Assembly: GCF_900142985.1 (NCBI RefSeq)
Contig: NZ_LT670849.1
Span: 2,418,001-2,482,000 of the forward strand
Source of the DNA: Bradyrhizobium erythrophlei
GTDB taxonomy: Bacteria > Pseudomonadota > Alphaproteobacteria > Rhizobiales > Xanthobacteraceae
Reading direction: 5' to 3'
DNA length: 64,000 bases
The notes under the pieces were generated by a model that was not told the DNA's origin, ran no database searches, and saw only the letters and a program-made list of their open reading frames with translations. A program made the translations under genes and the position numbers. Shown here piece after piece: positions 24,198-32,989 of this stretch; position 1 is the stretch's first letter; every line of letters begins with the position of its first letter.

Positions 24198-24698
24198 CGA
24201 TGCTGCAAGGCGACAAAAATACGCGTATGTGATTGAAGATTTCTACATGATGAACGGCATGTGATGCCGAATCATTCCCATGTCATCCGCCGTGATTTCA
24301 ACCGTCACATTTGCGTCATTCGCAAGCGCACTTTGCCGATGGCAGTCGAGATGTTAGAGCCGCGTGAACGACACGTCCGCCGTCACACAAATGAAAAATA
24401 TCTCGCCAGGTCGAACCTGCGAGATCCAAGATCTCTCCATACCTATTCGGAATCGAATGTGACGAGCGCATTGTCGCCGGCCGGCGCCTCGATGACCCGC
24501 GACGCACGCGCCCCCTCGGCGCCGCATGACTCAAGCGCACAGCCGGGTCCCTCATAACTTCATAAAAAAGACGACCAGCCATGAGCGGCTGACGGAGCAG
24601 CGGGTCAAATCCCGCCTTGCCGACCCAAGGCAAAAGCCGCATGCTCGCCGCAACAATGACGCCGGACCAAAATTTCCGGCCACAAGGGGGAAATGACC

Positions 24699-25424
24699 AT
24701 GAAACGCGAAGGATTCGACCGGCGCGATTTCCTGAAGAGCGCCGTGGTGAGCGGCGCGGCCGCGGCCAGCGTCACGACAACCATCGCCGCGCCCGATGCG
24801 GCGCAGGCCCAGCAACCCGCCCAGACAGCGCCAACCCCGACCGAACCGGCCGGTTACGCCTTTCTCAATCTCGACGAGGCGGCTTTCGTCGAGGCGCTGG
24901 TCGACCACATGGTCCCGGCCGACGAAATCAGCCCCAAAGGCACCGATCTCGGCGTCAATATCTATATCGACCGCGCTTTGGCGGGCGGTTGGGGCAAGGG
25001 CGACCGGCTTTATATGCAGGGGCCCTGGAAACTCGGCACGCCCGCCCAGGGCTACCAGCTGCCGCTGACGCCGGCCCAGCTCTACCGCGCCGGCATTGCG
25101 GCAACCAACGCACATTGCCGCAAGGCCTACGGCAACACGTTCGACCGGATCACTGCGGATCAGCGGCAGGAGGTTCTGACCGGCCTCTCCACCGGCAAGA
25201 TCACCTTCGACGACGGCCTGCCGGTGCGGGTGTTCTGGACCACGCTTTATCAGACAGTGGTCGAGGGCATGTATTCCGATCCGATTTACGGCGGCAACCG
25301 TAACAAGGCCGGATGGGCCATCATCGGTTTTCCCGGCGTCATCGCGGTGCATCGCGACCACGTCGCGCAATATCGCGGCAAGCCGTTCCCCACCAAGCCC
25401 GTCGGCATCGCGGATATGAGCTAG
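24699..25424 (+). CDS. Tat-exported small (gamma) subunit of FAD dehydrogenase, gluconate 2-dehydrogenase subunit 3 family
   Basis: A 241-residue protein with twin-arginine signal (FDRRDFLKSAVVSGAAAA, about residues 6-23) and the gluconate-dehydrogenase subunit 3 domain (NLDEAAFVEALVDHMVPAD ... GVNIYIDRALAGGWG). In this family the small subunit chaperones and Tat-exports the flavin subunit, which has no signal of its own. Of two ATGs (24693 and 24699) the second is better spaced from the AAGGGGG site. The flavoprotein gene follows after 13 bases. Confidence 0.9.
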   Translation: MKREGFDRRDFLKSAVVSGAAAASVTTTIAAPDAAQAQQPAQTAPTPTEPAGYAFLNLDEAAFVEALVDHMVPADEISPKGTDLGVNIYIDRALAGGWGKGDRLYMQGPWKLGTPAQGYQLPLTPAQLYRAGIAATNAHCRKAYGNTFDRITADQRQEVLTGLSTGKITFDDGLPVRVFWTTLYQTVVEGMYSDPIYGGNRNKAGWAIIGFPGVIAVHRDHVAQYRGKPFPTKPVGIADMS

Positions 25425-25437
25425 TGGAGGGAAAGCC

Positions 25438-27213
25438 ATGACCACGAAGCTCAAGGAAGTCGACGTCGTCATCGTAGGATTGGGCTGGACCGGCGGCATT
25501 CTGGCAAAGGAGCTGACTGAATCCGGCCTGAAGGTCGTCGCGCTGGAGCGCGGCGCCATGCGTACGTCCGAAAACGATTATGCGCTGCCGAACATCCGCG
25601 ACGAACTGCGCTACGTCGTGCGCCACGATCTGATGCAAAACACCGCGCGCGACACCATTACCGTGCGCAACAATCCGCAGATGGATGCGCTGCCGATGCG
25701 CCGGCTCGGCTCGTTCCTGCCGGGCGAAGTGGTCGGCGGCTCCGCCGTGCATTGGAGCGGCCACACCTGGCGCTGGACCGACATGGAATTCAAGGTTCGC
25801 TCCATGTACGAGGAGCGTTATGGCAAGAAGTTCCTTTCCGAGGACATGACCATCCAGGACTGGGGAATCACCTATGCCGAGCTCGAACCCTACTATGACA
25901 AGTTCGAACGCACGGCGGCTGTTTCCGGCAAGGCCGGCAATATTGGCGGCAAGATCCAGGAAGGAGGCAATCCGTTCGAGGCGCCGCGCGCCAGCGAATA
26001 TCCGTTGCCGCCGCTGACGCCGATTCTTTCAAGCGAGATGTTTTCGCAAGCCGCACGCAATGCCGGCTATCATCCCTTCCCGCGCCCATCGGCCAACGCG
26101 TCGGAAGCCTACACCAATCCCGACGGCTCGAAGTTCGGCGCTTGCCAGTATTGCGGCTATTGCCAACGCTTCGGCTGCGAAGCGAACGCGAAAGGCAGCC
26201 CGCATATCACGGTGATCCCGATCGCGATGTCGCGGCCGAATTTCGAGCTGCGCACCCATTCCTGGGCGACCCGCGTGCTGAAGGATTCCGACGGCAAGCG
26301 CGTCACCGGCGTCACCTATACCAACGTGCTCAACGGCGAGGAGTTCGAGCAGCCGGCTGGAATCGTGCTGCTGTGCGCCTACGCGATCAACAACGTGCAT
26401 CTGATGCTGTTGTCGGGCATCGGCACGCCGTACGATCCGGTCGCGCAAAAGGGCATCATCGGCAAGAACTACTGCTACCAGACTGGCGCCTCGGCGACGC
26501 TTTTCTTTGAAGGAAAATACTTCAATCCCTTCATGAATGCCGGCGGCTCCAACATCACCATCGACGACTTCAATACCAACTGGGCCTTCGATCGGGCCCC
26601 GCATGAGTTCGTCGGAGGATATAATGTGGCTGGCGGCTTCAACACCCCGCTGCCGATCGGCTATCGCCCGGTGCCGTCAGGCACGCCGCTGTGGGGCAGC
26701 GAATGGAAGCGCGCTACCGCGAAATGGTACCAAACCGCGATGGTCATCAGCGCCAGCGGCAGCGTGATGGCCAACCGCTACAATTGTTATGACCTCGATC
26801 CCACCTATCGCAACGCGTTCGGCCAGCCGTTGATGCGCATGACCTTCGATTACAAGGCCAATGAGCACAAGATGGGTGTCCACGCCGCGCAGACCATCAA
26901 CGCCATCGCCAACTCCATGAACCCGACCAAGCTCAATCCGGCGCGGGCGCGCACCGATCCGTGGACCGTGGTGCCGTATCAGAGCACGCACAATACCGGC
27001 GGCACGATCATGGGCGTCAATCCGCGCGACAGCGCCGTGAACAAATACTTGCAGAGCTGGGACTGCCACAACCTGTTCGTGGTCGGAGCCAACGTGTTCC
27101 CCCACAACTCGTCCTACAATCCCACCGGCCCTGTCGGTGCGCTGGCCTACTGGACGGCGGACGCCATCAAGAATCGCTATCTGAAGAATCCGGGTCCGCT
27201 GGTGAATGCATGA
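25438..27213 (+). CDS. FAD-dependent GMC-family dehydrogenase, catalytic (alpha) subunit
   Basis: A 591-residue periplasmic flavoprotein oxidising a sugar, sugar acid or alcohol. FAD-binding Rossmann motif VDVVIVGLGWTGGILAKEL is at about residues 8-26. A Cys cluster CQYCGYCQRFGC (about residue 237-248) resembles the site that binds a 3Fe-4S cluster in bacterial FAD glucose dehydrogenases. The C-terminal GMC domain has HNTGGTIMG and NPTGPVGALAYWTADAI with the His/Asn catalytic pair region (VFPHNSSYNPTGP). It lies between the Tat-bearing small subunit and a cytochrome c (ATGA overlap at 27210-27213), so electrons flow FAD to Fe-S to heme. The substrate is not predictable from sequence. Confidence 0.92.
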   Translation: MTTKLKEVDVVIVGLGWTGGILAKELTESGLKVVALERGAMRTSENDYALPNIRDELRYVVRHDLMQNTARDTITVRNNPQMDALPMRRLGSFLPGEVVGGSAVHWSGHTWRWTDMEFKVRSMYEERYGKKFLSEDMTIQDWGITYAELEPYYDKFERTAAVSGKAGNIGGKIQEGGNPFEAPRASEYPLPPLTPILSSEMFSQAARNAGYHPFPRPSANASEAYTNPDGSKFGACQYCGYCQRFGCEANAKGSPHITVIPIAMSRPNFELRTHSWATRVLKDSDGKRVTGVTYTNVLNGEEFEQPAGIVLLCAYAINNVHLMLLSGIGTPYDPVAQKGIIGKNYCYQTGASATLFFEGKYFNPFMNAGGSNITIDDFNTNWAFDRAPHEFVGGYNVAGGFNTPLPIGYRPVPSGTPLWGSEWKRATAKWYQTAMVISASGSVMANRYNCYDLDPTYRNAFGQPLMRMTFDYKANEHKMGVHAAQTINAIANSMNPTKLNPARARTDPWTVVPYQSTHNTGGTIMGVNPRDSAVNKYLQSWDCHNLFVVGANVFPHNSSYNPTGPVGALAYWTADAIKNRYLKNPGPLVNA

Positions 27214-27584
27214 TTAGAAAGAGAACGGCCGTTACCGCGTTGCTGGCGTCGCTTCTGGTTGTTCCAGCCCATGCCGAAGGCGATGCCGCGCGTGGCGAAG
27301 CTCAGTTCAAGGAATGCGCCGCCTGCCACAAGCTGGCAGCGGGCGCCAACGAAGTGGGGCCAAGCCTGCACGGAATTTTCTCGCGCAAGGCGGGCGAACT
27401 CGCCGACTTTCGTTATTCGCCGGCGATGAAGCGCAGCGGCGTCAGCTGGACGCCGGAATCGCTCGACAAGTATCTCGCCGATCCGCAAGCCTTCATCCCT
27501 GCGAACCGCATGCCCTATGCCGGAATGTCGAACCCGGCAGACCGCGCCGACCTCATCGCCTATCTTCAGAAGGCAACGCAGTAA
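27210..27584 (+). CDS. Monoheme cytochrome c, electron acceptor of the FAD dehydrogenase
   Basis: A 124-residue class I cytochrome c with signal peptide (TAVTALLASLLVVPAHA, cleavage near residue 22), heme site CAACH and distal Met in NRMPYAGM. ATG overlaps the stop of the flavoprotein gene by 4 bases. Related dehydrogenases usually have a triheme subunit in this place; here it is a single-heme mitochondrial-type cytochrome. Confidence 0.93.
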   Translation: MIRKRTAVTALLASLLVVPAHAEGDAARGEAQFKECAACHKLAAGANEVGPSLHGIFSRKAGELADFRYSPAMKRSGVSWTPESLDKYLADPQAFIPANRMPYAGMSNPADRADLIAYLQKATQ

Positions 27585-27627
27585 GCGCTCGGGCGTTGAG
27601 TCGATTCACCCGTCAAACAGCCAATTC

Positions 27628-27713
27628 GTCATTGCGAGGGGCTTCAGCGACGAAGCAATCCAGCCTGTCTTCAAGAGAGGCCCTGGATTGCTTCGCTTAC
27701 GCTCGCAATGACG
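27628..27713. repeat. Palindromic repeat CGTCATTGCGA type
   Basis: Outer arms CGTCATTGCGA (27628-27638) and TCGCAATGACG (27703-27713), with inner GAAGCAATCCAG / CTGGATTGCTTC pairing. I recognise this as a very common intergenic palindrome in Bradyrhizobium-type genomes. Confidence 0.7.
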
Positions 27714-28162
27714 TGCGTCCATGTTCCCGCGAGCCTTTTTCGCACCGGGTCTTACAAAGATTCTCCCCTCCGGAAGTCAGAGGGCGCAGGGAATGCTGGG
27801 CACTCGACGCACCCGCAGCCTCGTATGCAGGTAAAAAAGCATACGAGCGTAGTTACCGCAGGCAGGCCGGAGCGATCCGGCATTCCCTGCACGACGGCTT
27901 TACGGCTTATTCCACGCTCTTCCCGGCGATCGGGCTTTTTGTCACCGTCCCCACGCAATGCGAAGCATTGTCGCGAGTTGACGTCAGCGTCGAGACGTCA
28001 GAACCACGTGGCTTCGTCGTACGCGTTACGTGCGTTCGTCTGTCGCATCGAAAGCGTCGATCGCATCCCGCGCCCAACGTCCGTGACGATCGCGATACGC
28101 CCCTTGTGTCCAGGAAATCTGGCAGAACATGCGAACGGGCGGTTGGATCAAAACCGCCCGTT
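27714..28162. repeat. Long structured non-coding repeat region left of the IS110 element
   Basis: No gene is credible here although several short frames are open. It contains nested inverted repeats: GCAGGGAATGC (27785-27795) with GCATTCCCTGC (27880-27890) around CTCGTATGC (27820-27828) with GCATACGAG (27839-27847), and a strong 11-base hairpin AACGGGCGGTT / AACCGCCCGTT (28134-28144, 28152-28162). From memory, closely similar stretches recur in Bradyrhizobium and Rhodopseudomonas genomes, where they are often mis-annotated as hypothetical proteins. Confidence 0.5.
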
Positions 28163-28291
28163 GCTGGAACTGAGCCCGTAGCGCCCCAAAGGCGGCAAAG
28201 CCTGTATTAGAGCGAGGGACAGCTCCGGTGTCTTCCTCAACCCGAACAGTTGCATGGGCTTGGAGCCCGAACCGAGCAAGGAAGGGAGTGG
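28163..28291 (+). ncRNA. Candidate bridge RNA of the IS110 element
   Basis: IS110-group elements encode a structured guide (bridge) RNA in the non-coding end upstream of the transposase. This stretch has three short consecutive stems (CGCC/GGCG at 28182-28194, GAGC/GCTC at 28210-28225, GGGCT/AGCCC at 28256-28268). No target-binding loops could be assigned; the call rests on position and stem content. Confidence 0.35.
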
Positions 28292-28294
28292 ATG

Positions 28295-29254
28295 ATGGCA
28301 CAAAATGATCTCGCTGTCGTGGGCATCGACGTCGCCAAGGACAAGGTGGACCTGTGCATTCGAGCATTGGCGGTGCGGCAGACCTGTCCGAACACCGCCC
28401 AAGGTCGCCGCAAACTGGTGGCCTGGCTTCGCAGGCACCAGGTAGGCAAGGCGGTGATGGAGGCGAGCGGCGGTTACGAGCGTGAATGGCGCAAGGTGCT
28501 GCTCGATGCCGGCATCGAGGTACGGATCGTGGACCCAAAGCGGGTTCGTCACTTCGCTCAATCGGCCGGACGGCTTGCCAAGAATGATACGATCGATGCT
28601 GAGATGATCGCCTGGTTTGCCGAGACGTTCGGCGAGACGCCGAGCCAGACACATGATGCTGCCCAAGAGGAACTGGCGGCCCTGGTGAAAGCACGCCTAG
28701 CGCTCGTTGAGCTGAAGGTCCGATTGCAAAGCCAAAGTGCACATGCCGCGCCGGGACCGGTTCAGAAAGCACAGGCCCGCGTCTTGAAGAGTCTGGCGAC
28801 CGAAATTGAAAAGCTCGAGCTCGCGATCGCAGCCAAGGTCAAGGCTACACCGCACCTTGCCGAGCGTGCCGAGATTATCGAGAGCGTGCCGGGCTTCGCC
28901 GAAACGACCTCCGCGATCCTCGCTGCAGGGATGCCAGAACTCGGGCAAGTGAACGATAAGATCGCCGCGGCTTTGGTAGGCATCGCTCCTTACGACGATG
29001 ACAGTGGAAAGCGCCGGGGCGAGCGCCACATCAAGGGCGGCCGCCGCTGGATCCGCAACGCCATCTACATGCCTTGCCTCGGCGCTGCCACGCAGAACAA
29101 TCCAGTCGCCAAGGCCTTCTATCGCCGCCTGATCGCCAAGGGAAAGGAGCCGAAGGTGGCCCTCGTGGCCTGCATGCGCAAGCTGATCTGCATTCTCAAC
29201 GTCATGATCGCTCGCCACCAGAAATGGGATGCCGCTCGCTACGCACCCGCCTGA
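28295..29254 (+). CDS. IS110-family transposase/recombinase
   Basis: A 319-residue RNA-guided-type recombinase. The N-terminal RuvC-like DEDD domain has Asp12 (GIDVAKDKVD), Glu56 (MEASGGYE), Asp98 and Asp101 (AKNDTIDAEM). A coiled-coil region (about 125-185) precedes the Tnp20 domain (VPGFAETTSAILAAGMPEL ... VGIAPYDDDSGKRRGERHIKGGRRWIRNAI), with Ser237 in the SG motif where the catalytic Ser of this family lies. All key residues are present, so it may be active. Of the tandem ATGs at 28292 and 28295 the second has better spacing from GGGAG. Confidence 0.92.
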   Translation: MAQNDLAVVGIDVAKDKVDLCIRALAVRQTCPNTAQGRRKLVAWLRRHQVGKAVMEASGGYEREWRKVLLDAGIEVRIVDPKRVRHFAQSAGRLAKNDTIDAEMIAWFAETFGETPSQTHDAAQEELAALVKARLALVELKVRLQSQSAHAAPGPVQKAQARVLKSLATEIEKLELAIAAKVKATPHLAERAEIIESVPGFAETTSAILAAGMPELGQVNDKIAAALVGIAPYDDDSGKRRGERHIKGGRRWIRNAIYMPCLGAATQNNPVAKAFYRRLIAKGKEPKVALVACMRKLICILNVMIARHQKWDAARYAPA

Positions 29255-29340
29255 TCGCGCGAACCTTTATCGCGCCAAGGCCCTAGTCTATCTCGACACA
29301 GTTGCTCTTGAGAGGCGCGAGACGCGCGGAAAATGCCGCT

Positions 29341-29397
29341 GATTTGCCCGACGTCACAACAGAAATGTCTGCGACAGATTAACGCGACGGGCAAATC
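29341..29397. repeat. Palindromic GATTTGCCCG repeat right of the IS110 element
   Basis: Arms GATTTGCCCGACG (29341-29353) and CGACGGGCAAATC (29385-29397), one mismatch. This is a REP-like unit I recognise from Bradyrhizobium intergenic regions. It may be the right half of the repeat region interrupted by the IS element. Confidence 0.6.
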
Positions 29398-29472
29398 GCC
29401 CCTTTGAGGCCTCAAGCACCATCGTGGTTGTCAAGTGCACGCACCGAAGCGAAAGGTTCTGATAATCAGTGC

Positions 29473-31143
29473 TTATTCCAGCGGCTCGACCTTCACGATT
29501 GAAGCGCCGTGGTTGTTGCCGACCCAGAAGCTGACCGGCGTGGTGGAATTGTCGACGAAGACGCGCCGGATATTGGTGCTGCGCGGCAAGAGATAGTTGA
29601 TCGTCTCGCCGGTTGCGGGATTAAGCCGGGTGACCTGATCGCTCAGCATCGAGCCGGTCCAGGCCTCGCCATTCTTGTCGACGACGACGTCGTAGGGTGA
29701 CGACCATTTCGGCGGAATCACCCACTCCTTGAACTCTTCCTTTTTGGTGTCGAACATGCCGATGCGGTCGGCGCGATATTCGCCGAACCACAAACGGTCC
29801 TGCGCATCCATCCAGCCGCGGCGCGGCGCCGAATTCGGCGTCGGGGTCTCGTATAAATCGACCTTCCCGGTCTTGGCATCGATGCGGCCGATGTGGCGCT
29901 GCCGGAAATCCGTGAAGTACACGTTGTTTTTGGAGTCCGGGACTACGTCGTAGATATTGTGCGGACCGGACATGCCCTTGAAGGGCTCGAAGGTTTCGAA
30001 TTTGCCGCTGGCAACGTCAAGCCGATGAATGCCGGCAAAGCCGTTGTTCTGCGCCCACACCTTGCCGTCTACGCTCGCGCTTTGCGGACTGACCATGTTG
30101 ATTTGCGCCGCGTCGATGTTTTCATCGCCCTCCAGCGGCCAGAACTTGAACGTCTCGGTCTTGCGATCGAATCTTGCGATCGTCGCCTGATACATGTTGC
30201 CGAACCACAGATTGCCTTCGGCATCGCCGCGCAAGCCGAGCAGGCCGGTCGGGAAGCCGGGCTTGTGTTCGGGAATCTCGAATTCCGTCAGCTTGCCGGT
30301 GCGTGGATCAAGCTTGCCGAGATATTGCTCGCCAAAGGACGAGAACCAGACGGTGCCTCTGTCGTCGACCACCACGTCATGCGGCTCGATGCTCTCCCGC
30401 GGCAGGTCGTATTCGGTATAGATGACGCGGGTCGCTGCTCCCGTCGGACGTGGCAGCGTCTTCAGTTCGAAACTCCAGGTCGGATGCGAACTGAGATTGA
30501 TGCTGGCGAGAAAGTCCGCCGTACCGCGATAGACCTGCACGCGTTGATCGCCGCGCTCTTCCCGCAGACGCTCGGCACGGCGTAATTGCGGATGCAGCGG
30601 CATGCTCTGATTCACGTAGCCCTGCATGCGCGGCAAAATCTGCGTCAGGAATTCGTCGGCGGTGTATTTCGAATTCAGCGGACGGGCGAGCGTGTGGCAG
30701 CCGACGCAATTGAGCAATTGTCCCTTCTGCGTGTCGGTGCCGGGCATGCTGGCGAGCCATTCGGCATTGGTCAGTTGCGATGCGATATCCTTCGCCGCGC
30801 GCAGCTTCAGGTCGGCGGTCGTGGTCTTGTCCGCTGCGACAGAAATCTCGCTTGGTCCTTCGAGATCGTATCCGACAGCCCGGATGCGCAACGAATAGAC
30901 GCCGGGCTCGAGCTTGCCTGCCGGGAATTCGTAACGGCCATCCTTGCCGCTCACGACCGTCGTGGTGATGGTCGAGCCGCTCTTTTTTGCGCTGACGAGG
31001 ACACCCTCCAGCGCGTCCGGTCCGGCCGTGACCGTTCCGGTCAGCGCAGGGGCCGCCTGCTGCGCAGCCGCGGGATCGGCGGCGGCCAGGTACACGACGG
31101 CCAGAAGACCAACGAAGCGCACGACCATCGATCGGCGTGACAT
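29473..31143 (-). CDS. Exported protein: carboxypeptidase-regulatory-like domain, heme-c site and Vgb-like beta-propeller
   Basis: A 556-residue periplasmic or extracellular protein. Signal peptide (FVGLLAVVYLAAADPAAA, cleaved near 27), then a beta-sandwich of CarboxypepD_reg type (about 35-115, LTGTVTAGPDALEGVLVSAKK), a c-type heme motif CVGCH (146-150) in a small helical segment, and a seven-blade-like propeller (about 235-556) with repeated NPATGE / DPRTGKLTEF-type blades, as in virginiamycin B lyase (Vgb) and streptogramin lyases. The heme plus propeller suggests a dehydrogenase-like redox role rather than antibiotic lysis; the activity is unknown. It stands alone, divergent from DoxX. 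Confidence 0.75.
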   Translation of the reverse strand: MSRRSMVVRFVGLLAVVYLAAADPAAAQQAAPALTGTVTAGPDALEGVLVSAKKSGSTITTTVVSGKDGRYEFPAGKLEPGVYSLRIRAVGYDLEGPSEISVAADKTTTADLKLRAAKDIASQLTNAEWLASMPGTDTQKGQLLNCVGCHTLARPLNSKYTADEFLTQILPRMQGYVNQSMPLHPQLRRAERLREERGDQRVQVYRGTADFLASINLSSHPTWSFELKTLPRPTGAATRVIYTEYDLPRESIEPHDVVVDDRGTVWFSSFGEQYLGKLDPRTGKLTEFEIPEHKPGFPTGLLGLRGDAEGNLWFGNMYQATIARFDRKTETFKFWPLEGDENIDAAQINMVSPQSASVDGKVWAQNNGFAGIHRLDVASGKFETFEPFKGMSGPHNIYDVVPDSKNNVYFTDFRQRHIGRIDAKTGKVDLYETPTPNSAPRRGWMDAQDRLWFGEYRADRIGMFDTKKEEFKEWVIPPKWSSPYDVVVDKNGEAWTGSMLSDQVTRLNPATGETINYLLPRSTNIRRVFVDNSTTPVSFWVGNNHGASIVKVEPLE

Positions 31144-31292
31144 GGGCGTCTCCCCTTATTTTGATTGTTGTTGTTTGTTGGTGCCAGTTTAGATGGCGGG
31201 TGAAGGGAAAACCAGCCGCTTGGCTGGGCAAAACGCGTGCGTCTCGGTTATGATGGCATGCATCTTCCGGAGGCCACAGGACAGGGAAACCA

Positions 31293-31760
31293 ATGAGTAT
31301 CGACCAAGCCAGAGAGAGCCGAGCCAATCTGCCGGGCATTGTCGCCGCGATGTTCAAGAACGCCACCGTCGACCGGGACTATGCGCCTTACGGACTTTTT
31401 CTGTTGCGCATCTCGCTCGGCTTCGACTGGCTGGTTCACGCCTTCCTCAAGGTGTCCCGCGGCATGAACACCCACGAGGCGCTGTTGGCGAAGAACGGCA
31501 TCACACCGCTGCTGGCCTGGCCGACCTTCGGTCTGGAAGTGATCGGCGGCGTCGCGATCCTGCTCGGCTGGTACACCCGGCAATGGGCGGGCTTCCTTTT
31601 GATATTCCTGGCCGTGGTGGTGTGGATCAAATGGCCGGTCGGTTGGGGTTACTCCAACCCGGGCGGCGGTTGGGAATATCCGATGCTGTGGCTGGTTGCC
31701 CAGGCCGCACTGGTACTGGCAGGCAGCGGCGCTTTCGCCCTGCAAGGCTCCAAATCCTGA
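31293..31760 (+). CDS. DoxX-family membrane protein
   Basis: A 155-residue inner-membrane protein with about four helices (GLFLLRISLGFDWLVHAFL, LAWPTFGLEVIGGVAILLG, WAGFLLIFLAVVVW, LWLVAQAALVLAG) and the DoxX family motif region around YAPYGLFLLRISLG. These proteins are associated with thiosulfate:quinone oxidoreductase or respiratory redox functions. ATG 31293 lies about 20 bases after GGAGG at 31269. It is convergent with, and one base from, the following hydrolase gene. Confidence 0.85.
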   Translation: MSIDQARESRANLPGIVAAMFKNATVDRDYAPYGLFLLRISLGFDWLVHAFLKVSRGMNTHEALLAKNGITPLLAWPTFGLEVIGGVAILLGWYTRQWAGFLLIFLAVVVWIKWPVGWGYSNPGGGWEYPMLWLVAQAALVLAGSGAFALQGSKS

Positions 31761-31761
31761 A

Positions 31762-32880
31762 CTACTGGATCGCTTGATTATTGACGTTGACGATCCGGCA
31801 CTTCGCCGAAGTGCCGGACACGCAGTAATCCATCGCGGCCTTCCGCGCCTCGTCTGCCGTCCGGCGCCCGGAGGCCCATCCAAATCGCGAATCGCCTGCC
31901 GCAAAAGCCTTGTTGGGGCCACTCTCCAGGTAGGTCTTGAAAGTCTCGCGGCCGTTGCTGCTTAAGCCTGCCGGCGCGGCCACATTCGGCGGCGTCACAT
32001 CGATCAGACGGTCGCGTAGCGCGAGGCCGTTCGCCGCCAGAAAGCGGTCGACGATCGGTGACCAGATCGGCATGCCGTTCGCTGTCGTGAACAGCTGATG
32101 GCCGTCGTCACCGAATGCTGCCGTCTTGACGAAGGTGAGGTCGCCGCCTGCCTTCGAAAAAGCGTCCGTCAACAGCGGCACCAGCCGCGGCCCGAAGAAG
32201 TGATCGTTATCGGTCGCGACCCATAACAGCGGCAGCCGCGATGTCTTGCCGTAGCTCGCGAATGCCGCAACGAGCTGCTTCTCGCCGCACACCGCATCCG
32301 GCGCCGTCGACCCCCTCCCCGGCGCGAATGCGATCGCGGCAGCCAGACCAGGCGGAGGTTCGGACGTCAGGGCAACGGTTGCAAAGGCGCCGGCCGAGTG
32401 ACCGACGCTGATCCACTTGCCTTGGCTGACATAGGACTGGCCACTCATATATTTGCCGACGGCGGCAATGTCGTTTGCCCCTGCCCGCCCCGCTCTCGTG
32501 TAATCCGGCTCCGAACACGAGCCGTAGCTTTCTGCCCACTCGCCTTGCGAGCTTCCGTAACCGCGGCGCATGGCGACGACCGCGACCCAGCCCCGCCGCG
32601 CAAACGCGACCGCCTGCGGCCACAGGCGGTAGGGCGACATGGCCGGACGACCGTCGGAGTCTCGCGGAGAACCGTGGTTCAGCACCGCAAGCGGATGGGC
32701 TTGCCCGTCGTCGGGCCGCACCACAATGGCTTCTAGTTCGAGGGGACGAGCGTTACCCGGCACAGCAATCGGAATTTTGATGGCGTCAGTGCGCAGTTCA
32801 TCGGCCCGCGCCGTCAGGGGCAGACCGACCAGGAGCAGCAGGCACGCGGCCATCCTCGCGGCGCATTTCATCGATGTCAT
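31762..32880 (-). CDS. Exported alpha/beta hydrolase (dienelactone-hydrolase-like)
   Basis: A 372-residue secreted hydrolase. Signal peptide is MKCAARMAACLLLLVGLPLTARA. The alpha/beta core has nucleophile Ser162 in VGHSAGAF, a probable acid Asp in ATDNDHFFGP and His in GDDGHQLFT. A C-terminal add-on (about 325-372, YLESGPNKAFAAGDSRFGWASG ... MDYC) resembles the small repeat domains found at the ends of some exported lipases/esterases. Ester or lactone substrates are likely; nothing nearby fixes the substrate. Confidence 0.8.
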   Translation of the reverse strand: MTSMKCAARMAACLLLLVGLPLTARADELRTDAIKIPIAVPGNARPLELEAIVVRPDDGQAHPLAVLNHGSPRDSDGRPAMSPYRLWPQAVAFARRGWVAVVAMRRGYGSSQGEWAESYGSCSEPDYTRAGRAGANDIAAVGKYMSGQSYVSQGKWISVGHSAGAFATVALTSEPPPGLAAAIAFAPGRGSTAPDAVCGEKQLVAAFASYGKTSRLPLLWVATDNDHFFGPRLVPLLTDAFSKAGGDLTFVKTAAFGDDGHQLFTTANGMPIWSPIVDRFLAANGLALRDRLIDVTPPNVAAPAGLSSNGRETFKTYLESGPNKAFAAGDSRFGWASGRRTADEARKAAMDYCVSGTSAKCRIVNVNNQAIQ

Positions 32881-32989
32881 GGAGCCGCGCCGATTCGTCA
32901 GACAGGAACGTTGCCGTCGAGTCTATCGGCGGGGCTTCTTAACGCAATCCTGTCTCGAACGAACTCAACAGCTCTTGCGGAGCCGGCCG

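Larger units (their letters stand above)
28163..29300 (+). mobile_element. IS110-family insertion sequence (ends approximate)
   Basis: A DEDD transposase gene with an upstream non-coding stretch of about 130 bases and no terminal inverted repeats, as expected for IS110 rather than DDE elements. The left border is placed just after the hairpin at 28134-28162 and the right border before the GATTTGCCCG repeat at 29341, because IS110 elements often insert next to palindromic repeats. Exact ends need an empty-site comparison. Confidence 0.6.

Noticed and set aside
24600..24625. tRNA gene fragment
   Set aside because: GCGGG-TCAAAT-CCCGC followed by TTGCCGACCCA looks like a T-arm and 3' end, but the loop is one base short, no matching TCGGCAA 5' acceptor strand lies about 75 bases upstream, and no anticodon or D arm can be folded.
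27714..28181. Several hypothetical proteins in the repeat region left of the IS110 gene
   Set aside because: Open frames overlap on both strands, translate into Arg/Ser/Pro-rich sequence and coincide with inverted repeats; no ribosome sites or conserved domains.
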